Below, one piece after another: positions 5,825 to 7,190 of a stretch of DNA of 7,190 nt. Position 1 is the stretch's first letter. The number at the start of each line of letters is the position of its first letter. The stretch is from Erysipelotrichaceae bacterium. Its GTDB lineage: Bacteria; Bacillota_I; Bacilli_A; Erysipelotrichales; Erysipelotrichaceae. The stretch is taken from contig CAAGJS010000071.1 in the NCBI GenBank assembly GCA_900770275.1, positions 1-7,190 of the forward strand. The letters are read 5' to 3'. Under the pieces are notes generated by a model. The model did no database searches and was not told the origin of the DNA. It saw nothing but the letters and a program-made list of their open reading frames with translations. A program made the position numbers and the translations under genes.

Positions 5825-7063
5825 TCAGAGCACAAAGCTTCCGTGCTCAAAGATCACCGTCACTTTCCCTGTTTCGTCCATGCCGGTCACCCGCATTTCA
5901 CGGCTGCCGAACATGAAGTCCACATGAACGGCCGAAACATTTCCACCATGGGCAAGCAGCTCTTCCTCCGACATCGATTCGCCGCCTTCAATCTGTCCCG
6001 GATACGAAGCTCCCAGGGCAAGATGGCAGGCCGCATTTTCATCAAACAGCGTATTGTAGAACAGAATACCGCTCTGTGAAATCGGTGAATCATATGGGAC
6101 AAGCGCCACTTCCCCAAGCGAACGTGAATGTGCATCCGCATCAAGAATTGAAACCAGCGCATCCTCCCCTTCAGCACAATGATATTCTGTAACCTTACCG
6201 TTGACAAACCGCAGGTTGAAATCGCGGATCAGTTTTCCCTCATAGGACAAAGGACGCGAAGAATAAACAATGCCGTCAACTCCATAGCAATCCGGCGTCG
6301 TGAAGATTTCTTCCGTCGGCATATTGGGCTGGAAGATACAGTTCTGATCCACACACTTCTCACTGCCTCCGCCCCAGATATGGTGACGCGGAAGCTTCAC
6401 GGTAAGATCCGTGCCAAGCTCATTGACAAAGTGCAGCGAAACAAACTGACGCGCATTGAGCCAGGCCGCATGTCTTTGAAGAGCTTCGGAATGTTCCTTC
6501 CAAAGTGTTTCCGCATCGGTGGCCTGATCCAGATACACCGTATGGAAGATTGCATCCCAGAGTGCCTCTTTGGCCTCGTCTGCTTTTTTTGCAGGGAACA
6601 CCTTCTCGGCCCAGACCTGGGAAGAAGCTGCCGCAACACACCACTGCCCGTGGTTGTTCATCGTATACGCTTCCAGATCATGCGTCGCCTTCCGGCGAGC
6701 CGCAGAAGCTGCGGAAAGTTTCTTTGGATCCACATCCTTGAAGGCATCCGGATCATCGCTCACAATGGCAAGTAACGCTGCCCCGGCTTCCTGCTGGGCT
6801 TTGGTACGCCGCACCATCCAGTCCGGATACTTCGAAAGTGAATCAATGGAACGATACGTATAGCCAAGCCGCGTAGTCTCATCATCCTGCCATTGCACAT
6901 CGACGCTGGAAGCACCGGCAAGATAGGCTTCCTTCACGACGCAGCGCACCAGATCCGCCGCATCGATCGAACAGCGCACAATCAATGGCTGTCCCTTCTG
7001 CAGATTCACACCCGTACGCACCAAAAGACGTGCATACGCATTCAGTTCTTCATTCCCCGGCAT
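5825..7063 (-). CDS. ampS: M29-family aminopeptidase (AmpS/PepS type)
   Basis: A cytoplasmic metallo-aminopeptidase that removes N-terminal residues from peptides, generally with broad specificity and two metal ions. At 412 residues it matches the M29 family. The likely metal ligands are all present: Glu252 (NMPTEEIFTTPD), Glu318 (RSLGEVALVP), His347 and Tyr354 (ENAACHLALGASYP), and His380 with Asp382 (VHVDFMFGS). The N-terminal domain has the usual NAYARLLVRTGVNLQKGQPLIVR opening. I chose the ATG at 7063 rather than the in-frame TTG at 7069, because the GGGGAGGAG ribosome binding site sits 7 nt from the ATG and only about 1 nt from the TTG. The start lies inside the end of rimO (14-nt overlap), so translation is probably coupled. 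The DUF2779 gene follows after 17 nt. Its role is probably peptide recycling in general protein turnover. Confidence 0.93.
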   Translation of the reverse strand: MPGNEELNAYARLLVRTGVNLQKGQPLIVRCSIDAADLVRCVVKEAYLAGASSVDVQWQDDETTRLGYTYRSIDSLSKYPDWMVRRTKAQQEAGAALLAIVSDDPDAFKDVDPKKLSAASAARRKATHDLEAYTMNNHGQWCVAAASSQVWAEKVFPAKKADEAKEALWDAIFHTVYLDQATDAETLWKEHSEALQRHAAWLNARQFVSLHFVNELGTDLTVKLPRHHIWGGGSEKCVDQNCIFQPNMPTEEIFTTPDCYGVDGIVYSSRPLSYEGKLIRDFNLRFVNGKVTEYHCAEGEDALVSILDADAHSRSLGEVALVPYDSPISQSGILFYNTLFDENAACHLALGASYPGQIEGGESMSEEELLAHGGNVSAVHVDFMFGSREMRVTGMDETGKVTVIFEHGSFVL

Positions 7064-7190
7064 CAGCAATCTCCTCCCCGATCAGATCCTGTTTCGTTGT
7101 CTTTGTAATTTGCACGGACACAATATCGCCAAGCGCATGCGGTCCTGCACACTTCACATAGACGCATCCATCCACCCCATCCGGCGCATA
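7050..7190 (-). CDS. rimO: Ribosomal protein S12 methylthiotransferase RimO, C-terminal end only
   Basis: Only the last 46 codons are in the window; the gene continues past the right edge. The visible part is the TRAM RNA-binding domain, with the RimO-like pattern APDGVDGCVYV, then ALGDIVSVQITK and the ending KQDLIGEE, as in RimO proteins whose last domain reads like APEIDGxVYV ... GDxVxVxIT ... YDLIGE. MiaB, the tRNA-modifying sister enzyme, also ends in TRAM but normally lacks the DAP-type segment, so RimO is preferred. RimO is a radical-SAM iron-sulphur enzyme that adds a methylthio group to an aspartate of ribosomal protein S12; those catalytic domains are outside the window. The stop codon overlaps the aminopeptidase start by 14 nt, which makes this the upstream gene of that operon. 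Confidence 0.82.
   Translation of the reverse strand, partial: YAPDGVDGCVYVKCAGPHALGDIVSVQITKTTKQDLIGEEIADAGE

Noticed and set aside
5253..5927. 224-codon plus-strand open frame
   Set aside because: Antisense to the DUF2779 gene and the aminopeptidase end. No start signal and no recognisable domain.
6179..6775. 198-codon plus-strand open frame
   Set aside because: Antisense shadow of the M29 aminopeptidase, which has all its metal ligands in the minus frame.
1..7190. CRISPR array, tRNA, insertion sequence or attachment site
   Set aside because: No regularly spaced repeats, cloverleaf sequence, transposase or integrase coding, or flanking duplications were found on reading both strands.

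Overview
The window reads as a chromosomal segment of a low-to-moderate GC Gram-positive bacterium. Every gene has a purine-rich AGGAGG-type ribosome binding site, promoters are of the TATAAT type, the ribosome hibernation factor is the long Firmicutes form, and a DUF2779 exonuclease is present. I lean towards Erysipelotrichia (a Mollicutes relative), as an inference from gene content only. No tRNA, rRNA, insertion sequence, integrase or CRISPR array was seen. This looks like core chromosome rather than an obvious mobile region.

Layout. (1) Positions 52-2438, minus strand: a three-gene operon. In transcription order it holds a small DNA-binding-like protein resembling ArpU or sigma region 4, an acyl carrier protein, and PTS enzyme I (ptsI), ending at a hairpin terminator. 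ACP and ptsI overlap by 7 nt, and no ptsH (HPr) gene accompanies ptsI. (2) Positions 2439-2874: a divergent intergenic region with a plus-strand promoter, a Fur-box-like palindrome and a second inverted repeat. (3) Positions 2875-3537, plus strand: a single membrane protein with the shape of a CPBP (CAAX-protease-like) protein but without its catalytic residues. (4) Positions 3579-3602: a perfect palindrome that can terminate both converging transcripts. (5) Positions 3631-4155, minus strand: long-form hpf, with its own extended -10 promoter and a roughly 100-nt structured leader. (6) Positions 4329-7190, minus strand: a tight operon running from the 3' end of rimO (cut by the window edge) through an M29 aminopeptidase to a DUF2779 protein.

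How they fit together. The right-hand operon and hpf share a translation and protein-turnover flavour: RimO modifies ribosomal protein S12, HPF makes idle ribosome dimers, and the aminopeptidase recycles peptides. The left operon couples a carrier protein of lipid or other acyl metabolism to the general sugar-uptake phosphorelay, with a possible regulator in front. I see no clear new multi-gene defence or biosynthetic system. The items most worth a second look are the regulator-ACP-ptsI arrangement, the DUF2779 protein with an apparently dead N-terminal nuclease but intact cysteines and exonuclease motifs, and the degenerate CPBP protein.
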